64,000 nt of DNA. Origin: Archivesica marissinica. Lineage: Eukaryota > Mollusca > Bivalvia > Venerida > Vesicomyidae. Of the stretch, positions 22,813-34,580 are shown piece after piece. A program made the translations under genes and the position numbers. Positions within the stretch are counted from its first letter, which is position 1, and each line of letters starts with the position of its first letter. The stretch spans positions 15,194,015-15,258,014 of the forward strand of contig CM026390.1 of assembly GCA_014843695.1 (NCBI GenBank). The letters run 5' to 3'. A model generated the notes under the pieces. The model was given only the letters and a program-made list of their open reading frames with translations. It ran no database searches and was not told the origin of the DNA.

Positions 22813-23813
22813 CACAGGGATTCGGCACGTTTGGGGGTACTAGTATATATATATAAGTACAGGGATTCTACTCTGTGGGATGTCAGATTTCGCATCGATC
22901 AGTAAAATGGCCCTATCTGAAACAATTTTGTACAAAGCTGTCCACATATAACGCCTATCCCGAGTCTTTATATTGTTCTTCAAATAAAACACAACTTTAA
23001 GCTGCATGCATGTATACTTTGCAAACAATTGCCACATACATTGGCCATAGCAGGTCACATTTCCATACTAGGACACGGGTTCTGTCAGCAACAAAAAAAA
23101 AACTTCGACGGGAGAGTTTTAACTGTGAATAACATTATCAATAAAATGTGTTTCCACTAACCTGTATGTTTATTCGGCAAAAATGTACGCCAAAAAGAGA
23201 TTTCGTAGCATTTTCAATTTGTTTTGAAAAATTCTAAAGCGGCGCAATTCGCGTTGAAACGACCGTTGAAACGAGCGTTCTGATTGGATTATGATTATTC
23301 TTCATATATAAAAAAACATCTTGTTACATTCTAATAATCCAATCAGAACGCTCGTTTCAACGGTCGTTTCAACGCGAATTGCGCCGCTTTAGAATTTTTC
23401 AAAACAAATTGAAAATGCTACGAAATCTCTTTTTGACGTACATTTTTGCCGAATAAACCTACACGTTAGTGTAAACACATTTTATTGATACTGTTATTCA
23501 CAGTTAAAACTCTCCCGTCGAAGATTTTTTTTTGTTGCTGACAGAACCCGTGTCCTAGTATGGAAATGTGACCTGCTATGGCCAATGTATGTGGCAATTG
23601 TTTGCAAAGTATACATGCATGCAGCTTAAAGTTGTGTTTTATTTGAAGAACAATATAAAGACTCGGGATAGGCGTTATATTTGGACAGCTTTGTACAAAA
23701 TTGTTTCAGATATGGCCATTTTACTGATCGATGCGAAATCTGACATCCCACAGAGTAGAATCCCTGTACTTAAATATGTATACTAGTACCCCCAAACGTG
23801 CCGAATCCCTGTG
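22813..23813. mobile_element. 1,001-bp palindromic (foldback) transposon with 8-bp TSD
   Basis: Two arms of roughly 480 bp are near-perfect inverse copies around a central loop of about 40 bp (approximately 23293-23335). Ends are CACAGGGATTCGGCACG and its inverse. The octamer ATTGAAAG flanks both sides exactly (22805-22812 and 23814-23821), which points to hAT-, P- or Merlin-like chemistry. A 72-codon frame exists in both arms with few differences; it is likely passive. Arm differences are few, so the copy is young or under gene conversion. Confidence 0.9.
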
Positions 23814-23885
23814 ATTGAAAGTGGACCACCTACTTATCAAGGCATTAATACAAACCTGTGTCAGAGAACCAAAACAAACCTGATT

Positions 23886-24058
23886 TAGTTTAAACTTTAT
23901 TTATTTTACAACGATTGCGAAGCAAGTTCTAACAACTTATATTAATCACTCTCGTTGGCGCGGATGAAAGCGTAAACGTGGTGATTTGTGTGGTAGGAAA
24001 CCAGAGTACCCGTAGAAAACCAACCTGTCCGATCATACGACCACCGTACCATCTCACT
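23886..24058 (-). mobile_element. SINE family A, head-truncated copy
   Basis: The ATAAATAAAG tail, AGTGATTAATATAAGTTG segment and degraded CTCCGG core are present; the tRNA head is lost after GATGGTACGGTGGTCG. Confidence 0.75.
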
Positions 24059-24111
24059 GATTTGATAAGTGGAAACTGACAGTCCATGATATATTACTGT
24101 TTATGCAGTTC

Positions 24112-25353
24112 TTAACCCTTTACTCCACATACACGCCATACAACGCCTTTACTGCCTCCCCCATATAGACGCCATACAACGCCGTTATCGATTCCCACAT
24201 ACAAACGCCATTGAACGCCATTGTCCGATCTCCATATACACGCCTTACAACGCCTCTGAACTTTGACACCGATATGTTTATATTTAGAATACAATGACCC
24301 CAGTTAAATTTAGCTCGCCTGTTAGATGTAAACCTTATCTATCTTTTACGCATGAAAAAGCACATGGTTACAATTAAAAGTTAACGTATAAATAGCGTCC
24401 AATCGTATACACCCAAAATATCACGCGCTAAGTTCACAGGTCGATTTTCTGAAAATTTATCAATTCAAATATGGCTTCACGAATGATAGAATCAAGCGAC
24501 GATGAATCCGATTTTGAAGGATTTAGCGAGGTTGGATCCGACATCGACGTACCAATAGTCAGTGATGATGAGTCCGACGGATGTTCGTCCGACGCCGCCG
24601 ATTCAGAGGACGAAAATACTTCAAATTGGTCATCAAATTTCACAAATTTGAGGGTGCGTATTCAATTTTCCCGTGAATGATGTTTGTTTACAAATAGTTT
24701 TTCTCCAATTAAGCTTCGATCATCAAATGGTTTTAGCAAGTTAATAGTCAATGAAATAATAAAACCATGTCCCGTTTCTTTCATTATGGATAAATCCCGG
24801 AAGAATGAATAAACAAACAAACCCGTGAAGGGTTGTACATGTATATATTTTATTTTCTCAAGTTTACGCACCGTAATGCACAAGTCTTTCAAAAATAAGA
24901 AATGTAAATAATTACAGGACACATTGATACTGATATCATATTATATATACTATATACATGTACACTATATATTTTTTATTGATGAACAATAAACTGAAAC
25001 ACTAAAAATAAGAAAACAATGTCTCGTACAAAATGTAATAAATAAAAGTCATAACATTATGTATTGTTGATCTTTCTTTTTGTCCTACACTTGTGAAAAT
25101 TATACCATCAGAAAGGAAATTTAATTCTACAAAAGATTTACATTGACATAATTTTGATTACATTATCAGAAAGTATTGCAAATTAGCATTGAATCAGGTA
25201 GGTATCTATTATTCAATATTTTCCAATAATCTATATGGAGATGGTGTCATAGATATTGAGTATTGGTTATGTAGTACAGTGTACATATTTCTTATCAGTT
25301 GTATGGAGATAAAATGAACTAATGGCCTCTTCTGTTGTGGAGTAAAGGGTTAA
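24112..25353 (+). mobile_element. piggyBac-type element, internally deleted, with TTAA duplications
   Basis: TTAA at 24112-24115 and 25350-25353 border identical inverted ends CCCTTTACTCCACA. Inside the left end are four degenerate ACGCCATACAACGCC subterminal repeats (24130-24255), as expected for transposase-binding arrays. At about 1.24 kb it is far shorter than an autonomous element and keeps only an N-terminal coding remnant, so it cannot move unaided. The ends still look usable by a transposase supplied in trans (inference). Confidence 0.85.
24471..24680 (+). pseudogene. piggyBac transposase N-terminal remnant
   Basis: A 69-residue frame starts MASRMIESSDDESDFEGF and continues with an acidic Asp/Glu/Ser tract to NWSSNF at 51-56. 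Acidic SDDES-rich starts followed by a W..NF motif are usual in piggyBac/PGBD-like proteins. The frame stops after VRIQFSRE. The dimerisation, catalytic DDD and Cys-rich regions are absent, presumably lost with the internal deletion. It sits correctly 350 bp inside the left end and in the expected orientation. Confidence 0.7.
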
Positions 25354-25379
25354 CATACAGGTATATGACAAGTTAGTTG

Positions 25380-25620
25380 TTAACCCTTTCAACACCACAG
25401 ACCTCTATATAGGCTTACAAAAAGTGTAGATCCAGATGAGCCAGCTCATAACGAGCCGTCTCATCAGGATCTGCACTTTTTGCAAGTAGTATTACTAATT
25501 TTAGACAAAATTTCCCATCTTGATAAATGAACTGGTCCGAATGTAATTTTCTTATTCATTTATTGGTCTAAGAATATCATGGACCAGTCCATGTCAGTTA
25601 CTTGGTGTTGAATGGGTTAA
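25380..25620. mobile_element. TTAA-flanked MITE, family X, copy 2
   Basis: Ends TTAACCCTTTCAACACC and GGTGTTGAATGGGTTAA. It is almost identical to 7754-7994, including the hairpin around ACGAGCCGTCTCATCAGG. It lies only 27 bp from the right end of the piggyBac element. Confidence 0.85.
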
Positions 25621-25932
25621 ATATTATATTAGATCTAATCTCGATACACAATCACGCTATACAGTTTACCCTATATATATAATTCAATAGTTCCTAAACA
25701 TGTCAATATTTAACATGTACCTGTATTGTAAACCAGATTGTCAATACTTCATAGAACATCATATTATATTTTGATTTTAGCTTCAATATTCTTTCACATT
25801 GAACATGGAATTATAAGTGAACCATATTAATATGAAAGTTATTGAAAACACCTAGGGATTTATGCATCAACCGTCATCAATTGATAATTTGTAACACAAA
25901 TTGTATCAAAGTTTCATAACATAACATGAATC

Positions 25933-26533
25933 GCAAGTCATAATACATGATCTATAGAAATAATGTAAGCCATAGTACATGATCTATAGAAATGTAAGTC
26001 ATAATACATGATCTATAGAAATAATGTAAGCCATAGTACATGATCTATAGAAATGTAAGTCATAATACATGATCTATAGAAATGTAAGTCATAATACATG
26101 ATCTATAGAAATAATGTAAGCCATAGTACATGATCTATAGAAATGTAAGTCATAATACATGATCTATAGAAATAATGTAAGCCAGAGTACATGATCTATA
26201 GAAATGTAAGTCATAATACATGATCTATAGAAATGTAAGTCATAATACATGATCTATAGAAATGTAAGTCATAATACATGATCTATAGAAATGTAAGTCA
26301 TAATACATGATCTATAGAAATGTAAGTCAGAGTGCATGATCTATAGAAATGTAAGTCATAATACATGATCTATAGAAATGTAAGTCATAATACATGATCT
26401 ATAGAAATGTAAGTCAGAGTGCATGATCTATAGAAATGTAAGTCATAATACATGATCTATAGAAATGTAAGTCATAATACATGATCTATAGAAATGTAAG
26501 TCATAATACATGATCCATAGAAATGTAAGTCAG
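25933..26533 (+). repeat. 29/32-bp minisatellite
   Basis: The unit AAGTCATAATACATGATCTA then TAGAAATGT (29 bp) alternates, especially on the left, with AAGCCATAGTACATGATCTA then TAGAAATAATGT (32 bp). About 20 units. Confidence 0.95.
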
Positions 26534-26689
26534 AACGTGTTGCCGTGTCGTGAAGGTCTATTCCCAATACGAGAATCTCGTACCATGTGCCTATCGTATA
26601 CAACACTGTTCAATGCATTACAGTTTGGGTGTGAAATAAATAAATATATATATATGCATGCCATAGATGACAAGACAATATATATATTT

Positions 26690-26966
26690 TTTTTTACGTT
26701 TATTTATCGTCGCTACCGGTTGCCCATATGAGCGACACCTCCTGAGGAGATTAGTTATTTTAGATTTTGGAGGGTAGTGCAATGATACAGACAGAGACCC
26801 ATTCCAGAGTCTCCACTGGTTCTTTTACATGCACGGTGTAAAGCACCGACACGAGACCTCGGTTTAACGTCCCATCTGAAAGACTGTTAATTTTATTAGG
26901 GTCAAACGGGAGATCGAACCTGCGATCCCTGGATTACCAGTCGAGCGTGTTACCACTGGACTAAGA
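26690..26966 (-). mobile_element. tRNA-derived SINE, family C, full copy
   Basis: On the minus strand: head near GTCCAGTGGTAACACGCTCG, B box GGTTCGATCTCCC, body CCATCTG... to the GATAAATAAACGTAAAAAA tail. Length and order match the copies at 33606 and 43774. Confidence 0.85.
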
Positions 26967-27424
26967 CAATATATATCAAGGTGTGCAGAATAAAAACGTA
27001 TTTCAGTTTTTGATAATACTGATGCGTCGAGATTAGCAAATTCAGTTATGCATGACAGTGACTGGCCATTGTTTGAACTTAAAAACAAAATACGAAATAT
27101 TATGAATGCCCGGGTGCGAAGTATTTTGTACATCCTTGTCATCTGAATAAGCGTATTTACCTGATTTTTCTCGATGTACATCTTAGCGGATCTTGAACAA
27201 TTTTGTATGTGGAATTGTTATTTCCAAAAGTGCGTTATAAAGCGGAACTCCGTTTTTACGCAGATACATGATAGCGCGCATCATACATCGATAAATATGG
27301 TATATATATATCCTCGTGTATACCCTTCAGTTTTTTATATTTCATTTTTGGAAAATTTTAATTTTCTAATTTTCCCAAATGATATGTACGCAGCTGAGAT
27401 TTTGCGTACAGGTAGCATTTAGTA

Positions 27425-27612
27425 TTGACTCCGATGACCGTTATATGAAATCCTACTTTCAATTTGGAAAGCTTGTAGACCACAAAAACACTTGATTCAA
27501 TGTTAGTGTTTGAATGTATTCGGAAGAATTTGTAGTAGCAATGCATTTATACGTGAAAAAATGCATTTTATTTGCTTTTTACAATGTAATTGTCGCTTTA
27601 AACATTGCTAAA
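27425..27612 (+). repeat. Unclassified dispersed repeat R, copy 2
   Basis: Shares GATTCAATGTTAGTGTTTGA and TTCGGAAGAATTTGTAGTAG with 8588-8775. Divergence is mainly indels in A/T runs. Confidence 0.75.
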
Positions 27613-27847
27613 ACATATATTAATCTTATTTTGACGTAGTCTATTTTTAGTTCAGCTCACTTAATTCGTAGCTCTATTTTTTCGTAACAAATCATAATAG
27701 CAATGGATATTAATTTACGTACATCACGTTTAATTAGCATGTTCTATTAAAATTGTTGATTAAATGGGACACTCGCATACTGTATTGAAATTTGGGTAGG
27801 ATTAAGAGATTGTGAAAAACATATTTTTTTTCTAATTATTGGAAATC

Positions 27848-28361
27848 TTGTTTGTGATTATTTCCAATCTTGTTTGTGATTATTTCCAATCTTGTTTGTG
27901 ATTATTTCCAATCTTGTTTATTTCCAACATTGTTTGTGTTTATTTCCAATTTGTTTGTGATTATTTCAATCTTGTTTATTTCCAATCTTGTTTGTGATTA
28001 TTTCCAACATTGTTTGTGTTTATTTCCAATCTTGTTTGTGATTATTTCCAATCTTGTATGTGATTATTTCCAATCTTGTTTGTGATTATTTCCAACATTG
28101 TTTGTGTTTATTTCCAATCTTGTTTATTTCCAATCTTGTTTGTGATTATTTCCAATCTTGTTTGTGATTATTTTCAATGTTGTTTGTGATTATTTCCAAT
28201 CTTGTTTGTGATTATTTCCAATCTTGTTTGTGATTATTTCCAATCTTGTTTATTTCCAATCTTGTTTGTGATTATTTCCAATCTTGTTTGTGAATATTTG
28301 TGATTATTTCCAATCTTGTTTGTGATTATTTGTGATTATTTCCAATCTTGTTTGTGATTCT
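27848..28361 (+). repeat. 22-bp minisatellite
   Basis: The unit TTGTTTGTGATTATTTCCAATC is present in full or with an internal loss of GTTTGTGATT (giving CTTGTTTATTTCCAAT). About 24 units. Frames across it are repeat artefacts. Confidence 0.95.
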
Positions 28362-28663
28362 TTTCCACTAGAATTACTTCCATTATGAGATCAATGATTT
28401 ATTTACGGTCGAGCGGAGCGAATAGTCTCAGATAACTATTAATTGTATACAATATTATAAATGGTGTACTGTATTGATAAGGGTAATAGGATTATAGAGA
28501 AATTTTAAATGAACCCGGCGCTAAGTGGAATAATCTCGCGTTTCCTTCACTGTTACTAAGCCTTCTCTTTAACAATAGACGACTATGTAGTAACCTGTTA
28601 ATCTCAACCAAAGCTGCTTTTGTAAACAGCATAGAGCCAGATCAAAACGGTACAGAACCAGCT

Positions 28664-28766
28664 TCCTCACTTGAAGTAATTTGACACCAACAGTGGGATT
28701 CGAACCTACAGCGGTGAGGGCCAAGTGATTTGAAGTCAACGACCTTAATTACCCACTCGGCTCCCA
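28664..28766 (-). mobile_element. SINE family E head fragment
   Basis: Reads inversely as a tRNA-like head with B box GGTTCGAATCCCAC and CAAATTACTTCAAGTGAGG, shared with 47000-47115 and 52620-52728. Confidence 0.65.
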
Positions 28767-28994
28767 TTACTGGAAGTAATAGTCTAAGCAATATATATTC
28801 TTCCATTGATTGTATAGAAGTAGAAGATTGTTAGGAAAAAGTTTTTTATAAAAGCTACTTTTAGCTTCCTACTTGCATGTTATATGTGATTTATGTTTTG
28901 CAATAAATACGGTTTCAACCAAAACAGAAGATTTGGAATGTATTATAGTTGATTTTGTATCAGAGACAAGTAGCTGTTATACATGCACTTGTTA

Positions 28995-29452
28995 GTCGGT
29001 AGCGTCAGCCATGTTAGAAACCAATCTATGATACATTTAGTATGGCGTCGGTAGCGTCAGCCATGTTAGTAACCAATCTATGATACATTTAGTATGGCGT
29101 CGGTAGCGTCAGCCATGTTAGTAACAAATCTATGATACATTTAGTATGGCGTCGGTAGCGTCAGCCATGTTAGTAACCAATCTATGATACATTTAGTATG
29201 ACGTCGGTAACGTCAGCCATGTTAGTAACCAATCTATGATACATTTAGTATGGCGTCGGTAACGTCAGCCATGTTAGTAACCAATCTATGATACATTTAG
29301 TATGGCGTCGGTAACGTCAGCCATGTTAGTAACCAATCTATGATACATTTAGTATGGCGTCGGTAACGTCAGCCATGTTAGTAACCAATCTATGATACAT
29401 TTAGTATGGCGTCGGTAGCGTCAGCCATGTTAGTAACCAATCTATGATACAT
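28995..29452 (+). repeat. 52-bp minisatellite, about 9 units
   Basis: The unit begins GTCGGTAGCGTCAGCCATGT and ends TGATACATTTAGTATGGC. Units differ mostly at GTAGCG/GTAACG. Unrelated to the 52-bp satellite at 53 kb despite equal length. Confidence 0.95.
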
Positions 29453-29454
29453 TT

Positions 29455-30718
29455 GCAAGTCACATACATAATATGAAATAGACACTACCTATCAACGGGG
29501 AAAGCCATTATCAATTACTGAACTAGACATTATAGGAGGAATATGACTACATCTCGCGAGGAGGGAGTGGACATCTAAGGAAGATAGAATGATGACAACG
29601 ATTGGGCTTTTCTTGTAGATGTTCAAGTTATCTGCAGAAATCACGAATACATGAGCCCGGGGCGATTAAGCTATAAAATCCTCATCCAGAATAATTCGAC
29701 AGAATTACTTCTAAATCAAGCTGTGATGTGTCCGGATTTTGTGAAAAGCTCTTCACATAGGAGGAAATAAAAAATCCCCACAACCCAAAAATCAAAATGA
29801 CTGCGCCAATAACACCACAAGAGAATTTACTGTAATTTGTTGTATTACTTTTTTACCAAGGAAACCAGTATCTAGTGCTACATTCCTGCTCAATTTACAC
29901 ATAACCGTTGTGCTATACGCTCATTAATACATGACTGTAACAAAATAATAATAGCCTCTTCTGCTCGAAATCCGGAAGAGAAAGAATTTATTCTGAGAAG
30001 AGAAATATTCAAATCAAACTGCCAGAATTACTTCTAAGAATTATGTCCTGAATTAGAATAATTTAAGTGCACCGGGCTATGGACTGGAAATGGGCTATGG
30101 ACTGGATCAATTGCATTATTTATAAAGCGTCCATAAGTTGTGATCAATCGGATGGCATGAACAAGTCCAAGCGGTGACATCGTGTAATTTATCAACTGTG
30201 AGATGTGCTCAGTTGCTGAAAAAGTATTTGCTAGTATTGAAGAGTGGACAATTGATTTGCATGTTTTATGTTCTTTTTCATGTATATTTTGTGTACACGT
30301 GTCTCTTACATGTTATATATAGGCGGTACATACTTGAGTGTGCCAAAGGCGGTCCACATATAAATGTATGTCAAAAGTTCTAGAATAAATTACAACCTTT
30401 TTTACTCTATGTAAACCATAAATTTAATTTGCTGTTATCGTCAACAATATTTCATTACACCTAGTTTTATAGGTTTTCAGGTGGGAATCTGTACAACAAA
30501 TATGAAAGCATTCTACTCAATCCATGATGCATTTACTCTGATTAAATTTTTCTAGAATGCACGAAAACAGATTAATATTACATGTATTACCTTGAAAATG
30601 ACAACAAAGGGGTGTGTCTCTGTGTTGGAGTAACGCTTGATGAGCGGTCCGAGTAGCCGATCCTGACGGGAACACTTGTCCGTGGACTCATGCCCACAAC
30701 TTCAAGATGTAACATGAT
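29455..30718. other. No recognised feature
   Basis: AT-rich with scattered short frames; no repeat structure or splice-bounded open frame stands out. Confidence 0.35.
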
Positions 30719-31090
30719 TCACTAGTTACATAAAAACCGGAACCCAAACATATATACTAGTATTTCAGTTCACTCGGTACATTAAAGCCGGAAACCAAAC
30801 GTATATACTAGTATTTCAGTTCACTAGGTACATTAAAGCCGGAACCCAAACGTATATACTAGTATTTCAGTTCACTAGGTACATCAAAGCCGGAACCCAA
30901 ACATATATACTAGTATTTCAGTTCACTAGGTACATTAAAGCCGGAACCCAAACGTTTATACTAGTATTTCAGTTCACTAGGTACATTAATGCAGATGCCG
31001 TAATCTAAACCCGGTATTTCAACGATATACCAATATTTCAGTTCACTAGCTACATTAAAGCCGGCAACGTATACATCGGTATTTCAGTCA
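30719..31090 (+). repeat. 51-bp minisatellite, about 6 units
   Basis: The unit TTCACTAGGTACATTAAAGC then CGGAACCCAAACGTATATAC and TAGTATTTCAG. Left units are regular; the two right-most are degenerate. Confidence 0.9.
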
Positions 31091-32410
31091 ATACTCCATT
31101 TTCAAGCGACATTGGCAACTTGGCTATGTCAATGATGCTTTTAATACATTTCCATTCTGAGGGATTCATAAATCCAACATTGAATCCTTCTATTAAGCCG
31201 GGCATTCACATTTTTGTTTACAATAACCCGTCAATGGTTGGAATACTTCCAAATTTGCAAACCAAAATGATTTCAAATAAAGTTTTCCTTAACATAATAT
31301 GATACCAGCAAGATTATGCCTCTCCGCTCACCTTATTTTTATCAACAGTCTTTATAATATCCTTCACTAAATCAATCATTTCCTTAAATCCTGCTTGTTT
31401 ATTCTAATGTTCCTGGTATCCATTCTCACATTATGGTTACGATCAAAGTGAATCAAAAACTTAATAATAAACAATCACTTCAGGATTCGCACTTGGAATC
31501 AATAAATTAAATTATCACTTCGTTAAAATCCACCATAAAAGTTGACTGAAAAGCCAAGGAAGCCCGCAAACAGTGAAGATCTAAAGTTTACAAAAAGTGC
31601 CTTTGCACTAATAACACTAAATCCCGATTCTCTATCTTGAAAATAAATCTCAGTACAGATTATAGCCAATAATCTGTGTCGTTAATCCAACAAGAGTTCT
31701 GCACACGTTACAATACAAACAAACAAAAAAATTTCTGATAGTAACTGAGCGGTACCGTTGCTTTATGTTTTCCTAATTGTACGTTTCCCTCTTTTGCGGA
31801 CCAGTGAACGTAACAGTTTTCAGTTGTTACTCAACAATCTTACTTTTCTAATCTCTTCTTATTTCCACCTAAACAGATCCAGTTTAAACTAAATGACTTT
31901 AGTTTGGAACAAAACATACACTTTGCAAAAAATTAATTCTGATTCGTCAGTGCTCGTGTTTAAGAATAGAATCGACAAGTTGAACAATACATGACTTATT
32001 TCAAACCGTTTCTCATTGTAGGCTTAAGTTTGATCTATTCAATAGATCTACGTCCCCGTGACTTTAAACTTTGTGTTCCAATATTGGTAAAGTAACATTC
32101 CATACTTATAGTGGTATTTCTATATTGATCTACCACAAAATATGTCACATGACAGCATTTACTGTCATTTAAAGATAAAAGTTTATAAACTATTCCTTGG
32201 TATTACACCGAGAGAAAAAGCCTATAATGGTATTTCAAGGCAGATAATTCAAACATGGTAAACACTTCTATTCCATATCAAATTACCTACCCCCGAGGAC
32301 ATTACCTACCCCCTAACCCTACACTAGTGATCCCACCTTTCCACCACCCCAACAATTTCTGCTACCTGGGCTCTCTTGTTCAATTAAAGAGGGCTAAAAT
32401 TTACGCGGTT
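31091..32410. other. No recognised feature
   Basis: AT-rich; no SINE, tandem array or coding signal that I can support. Confidence 0.35.
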
Positions 32411-32415
32411 GGCGC

Positions 32416-32645
32416 TGTTCGCTTGCGAAGCAAGTTCTAACAACTTATATTAATCACTCTCGTTGGCGCGGATGAAAGCGTAAATGTAGTCATTCGTGTG
32501 GGAGGAAACCGGAGTACCCGGAGAAAACCCACCTGTCTGATCTGGTGACCAACGTACCATCTCACATACTTCCCGGTCCGAGGATTGAACCCGGGTTGCA
32601 TTGGTGAGAAGCGAGTGTGCTAACCACTGCGCTAATCGGAGAGCC
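32416..32645 (-). mobile_element. tRNA-derived SINE, family A, copy 5
   Basis: Head GGCTCTCCGATTAGCGCAGT, CTCCGGGTACTCCGG core and 3' AACTTGCTTCGCAAG. It lacks the ATAAATAAAG tail present in the other copies. Confidence 0.8.
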
Positions 32646-32837
32646 AAATACATTACAAATATTCTACTAAAAATAATAATTAAGTTACAAATTAAATGCG
32701 TTAATTCCTTTTCTGTTCAAACTAAGTGATAGCATTACTGAAAACAGTTATACCAAAAAAGTTATAACATCTGACATAATTATTTTTAGGATCTGAATTT
32801 GGCATATCATAATGGTATTTACTAACTTTAACCCTTT

Positions 32838-33080
32838 CCTTCATGGAGATTTAGGTTAATATACTATTATATCTCCATACAAACGACAGCCATTTAGCTA
32901 TCATGCAGTGGATAAGTAGTCGCCATATATATCCCACCTCCATAGATATTACTGGGACTACATAGAGATTTAGGTTAATATACTATTATTATTATATCTC
33001 CATACAAACGGCAGTCATTTAGCTATCATGCAGTGGATAAGTAGTCGCCATATTTATCCCACCTCCATAGATATTAGTTT
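32838..33080 (+). repeat. Tandem duplication of about 122 bp
   Basis: GGAGATTTAGGTTAATATAC begins at about 32842 and a second copy at about 32964; both contain CATGCAGTGGATAAGTAGTC. A third partial unit, ATAGATATTACTGGGACTAC at 33186, is separated by an A/T-rich insertion. Confidence 0.75.
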
Positions 33081-33308
33081 AAACAATATTTTATTTCAAT
33101 GAATATACATAGTATAATGATCACAATAAGAAAATACATGTAGGATTGAGGAGAAAGCAACTTGCTTATATGGCTACCTCTTTCCTATAGATATTACTGG
33201 GACTACATGAGATTATGGTCATAATTATGAACATTGGTTTGGCTACTACATTGTCAATGTATGTCGTATTGGTGTTGGCGTCAAGAGGTGCTTCTATGAG
33301 AGATAGGG

Positions 33309-33593
33309 TTAACCCATTCAACACCCAGTAACTGACATTGGACCAGTTCATTTATCAAAATGGGTAATGTCTAAAAATAGCTTATTTGTATCTTAACCCA
33401 TTGAACACCAAGTAACTGACATGGACTAGTCCATGATATTCTTAGACCTATAAATTAATCAGAAAATTACCATTGGACCTGTCCAGTTCATTTATCAAAA
33501 TGGGTAATGTCTAAAAATAGTAACATTACTGGATGAGATCTGGATCTACACTTTTTGTAAGTCTATTTAGGTATGTAGTGTTGAAAGGGTTAT
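33309..33593 (-). mobile_element. TTAA MITE family X, inverted, one full and one partial copy
   Basis: TTAACCCATTGAACACCAAG at 33393 to GTGTTGAAAGGGTTAT at 33593 is a reverse X copy. It is preceded by a partial copy starting at TTAACCCATTCAACACCC (33309). Confidence 0.7.
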
Positions 33594-33605
33594 AGTATAG
33601 TTACA

Positions 33606-33892
33606 GACGGATCTGTAGTCCAGTGGTAACACGCTGGACTGGTAATCCAGGGATCGCAGGTTCGATCCCCCGTCTGGCCATAATACAATTAACAGTCTTT
33701 TAGATGGGACGTTAAACCGAGGTCTTGTGTCGGTGCTTTACGCCGTGCACGTAAATGAACCAGAGGAGACTCTGGAATGGGTCTGTCTGTATCATGCACT
33801 ATCCTCCAAAATCTAAAATGACTAATCTCTTCAGGAGGTGTCGCTCATATGGGAAACTGGTAACGACGATAAATAAACGTAAAACACACACA
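33606..33892 (+). mobile_element. tRNA-derived SINE, family C, best full copy
   Basis: Head GACGGATCTGTAGTCCAGTG with anticodon-arm-like GCTGGACTGGTAATCCAG and B box GGTTCGATCCCCC. The body has GATGGGACGTTAAACCGAGG, GTGCTTTACGCCGTGCACG and CTCTTCAGGAGG, and the tail is GATAAATAAACGTAAAAC then (AC)n. The tRNA-like head keeps both pol III boxes. Confidence 0.9.
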
Positions 33893-33966
33893 GGGTTATA
33901 GTCATATTCTATTTCAAAAAAGGTTATCATGTAATTGTAGTTCATACAAGACCAGTATTTAATCCT

Positions 33967-34455
33967 TTGCCTGCTGAGTAAATAAAATCATATTTGCAAA
34001 CAACATAGATCCAGGGATCATTCTAGGGGGCCCCGCTTCTCCCTAATAAATTTTTTTGTTTGGTTTTTACGATTTTCAAACAAAATTTTGTCTAGTAAGA
34101 TACACTGGCCCATTATAAAGCACTCCTTATATTCAAATGTTGTATTTAATGGTTGTACTGTGCATTTTAACCCTATTTTGCAGAAGTATATCAAAGAACA
34201 CCATTTAAGGAAGCGATCACGCGCTTTCTCACTTCTCCCAAAAATTCTGACCTAGAATGAACCCTGTAGATTCAGATCAGACAATGGCGTAACTCCACGT
34301 CTGATCAGGATTCATGTTGTTTGCTATTCACCCAAGTGCTTTAGCTCCACTCTCGGAATAGCAAACAGTATAGAGCCTGATAAGATGCTCATCTGATCTG
34401 GCCCCATGCTGCTTACAAAAGTGATTTTATCTGCCACTATCGTGCAAACGGTTAA
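33967..34455. mobile_element. TTAA-type hairpin MITE, family F, interrupted
   Basis: Right end CAAACGGTTAA; left end TTTAATCCTTTGCCTGCTG. Paired GATCAGAC...GTCTGATC hairpins are separated by TTTGCTATTCACCCAAG. A hAT-like MITE (34013-34265) sits in the first hairpin. Confidence 0.65.
34013..34265. mobile_element. hAT-like MITE inside family F MITE
   Basis: Starts AGGGATCATTCTAG and ends CTAGAATGAACCCT. Flanking octamers ATAGATCC and GTAGATTC agree at six of eight positions, a decayed 8-bp duplication. Inverse of most of 11436-11738. Confidence 0.75.
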
Positions 34456-34580
34456 TCAATGTGTTTCAGTAAAGACATCAGACGTAGACATTTTTCATGT
34501 ACTTGAAAACTATATAATCTTATTTTGACTAAGAATCTTGTTTTCGTTCAGCTTTCTATACAAATAATAATACCGTAGTC

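Noticed and set aside
33606..33680. Functional tRNA gene
   Set aside because: The A and B boxes are good but the acceptor stem does not pair properly and a SINE body follows; it is a SINE head. The same applies to other tRNA-like heads in the window.
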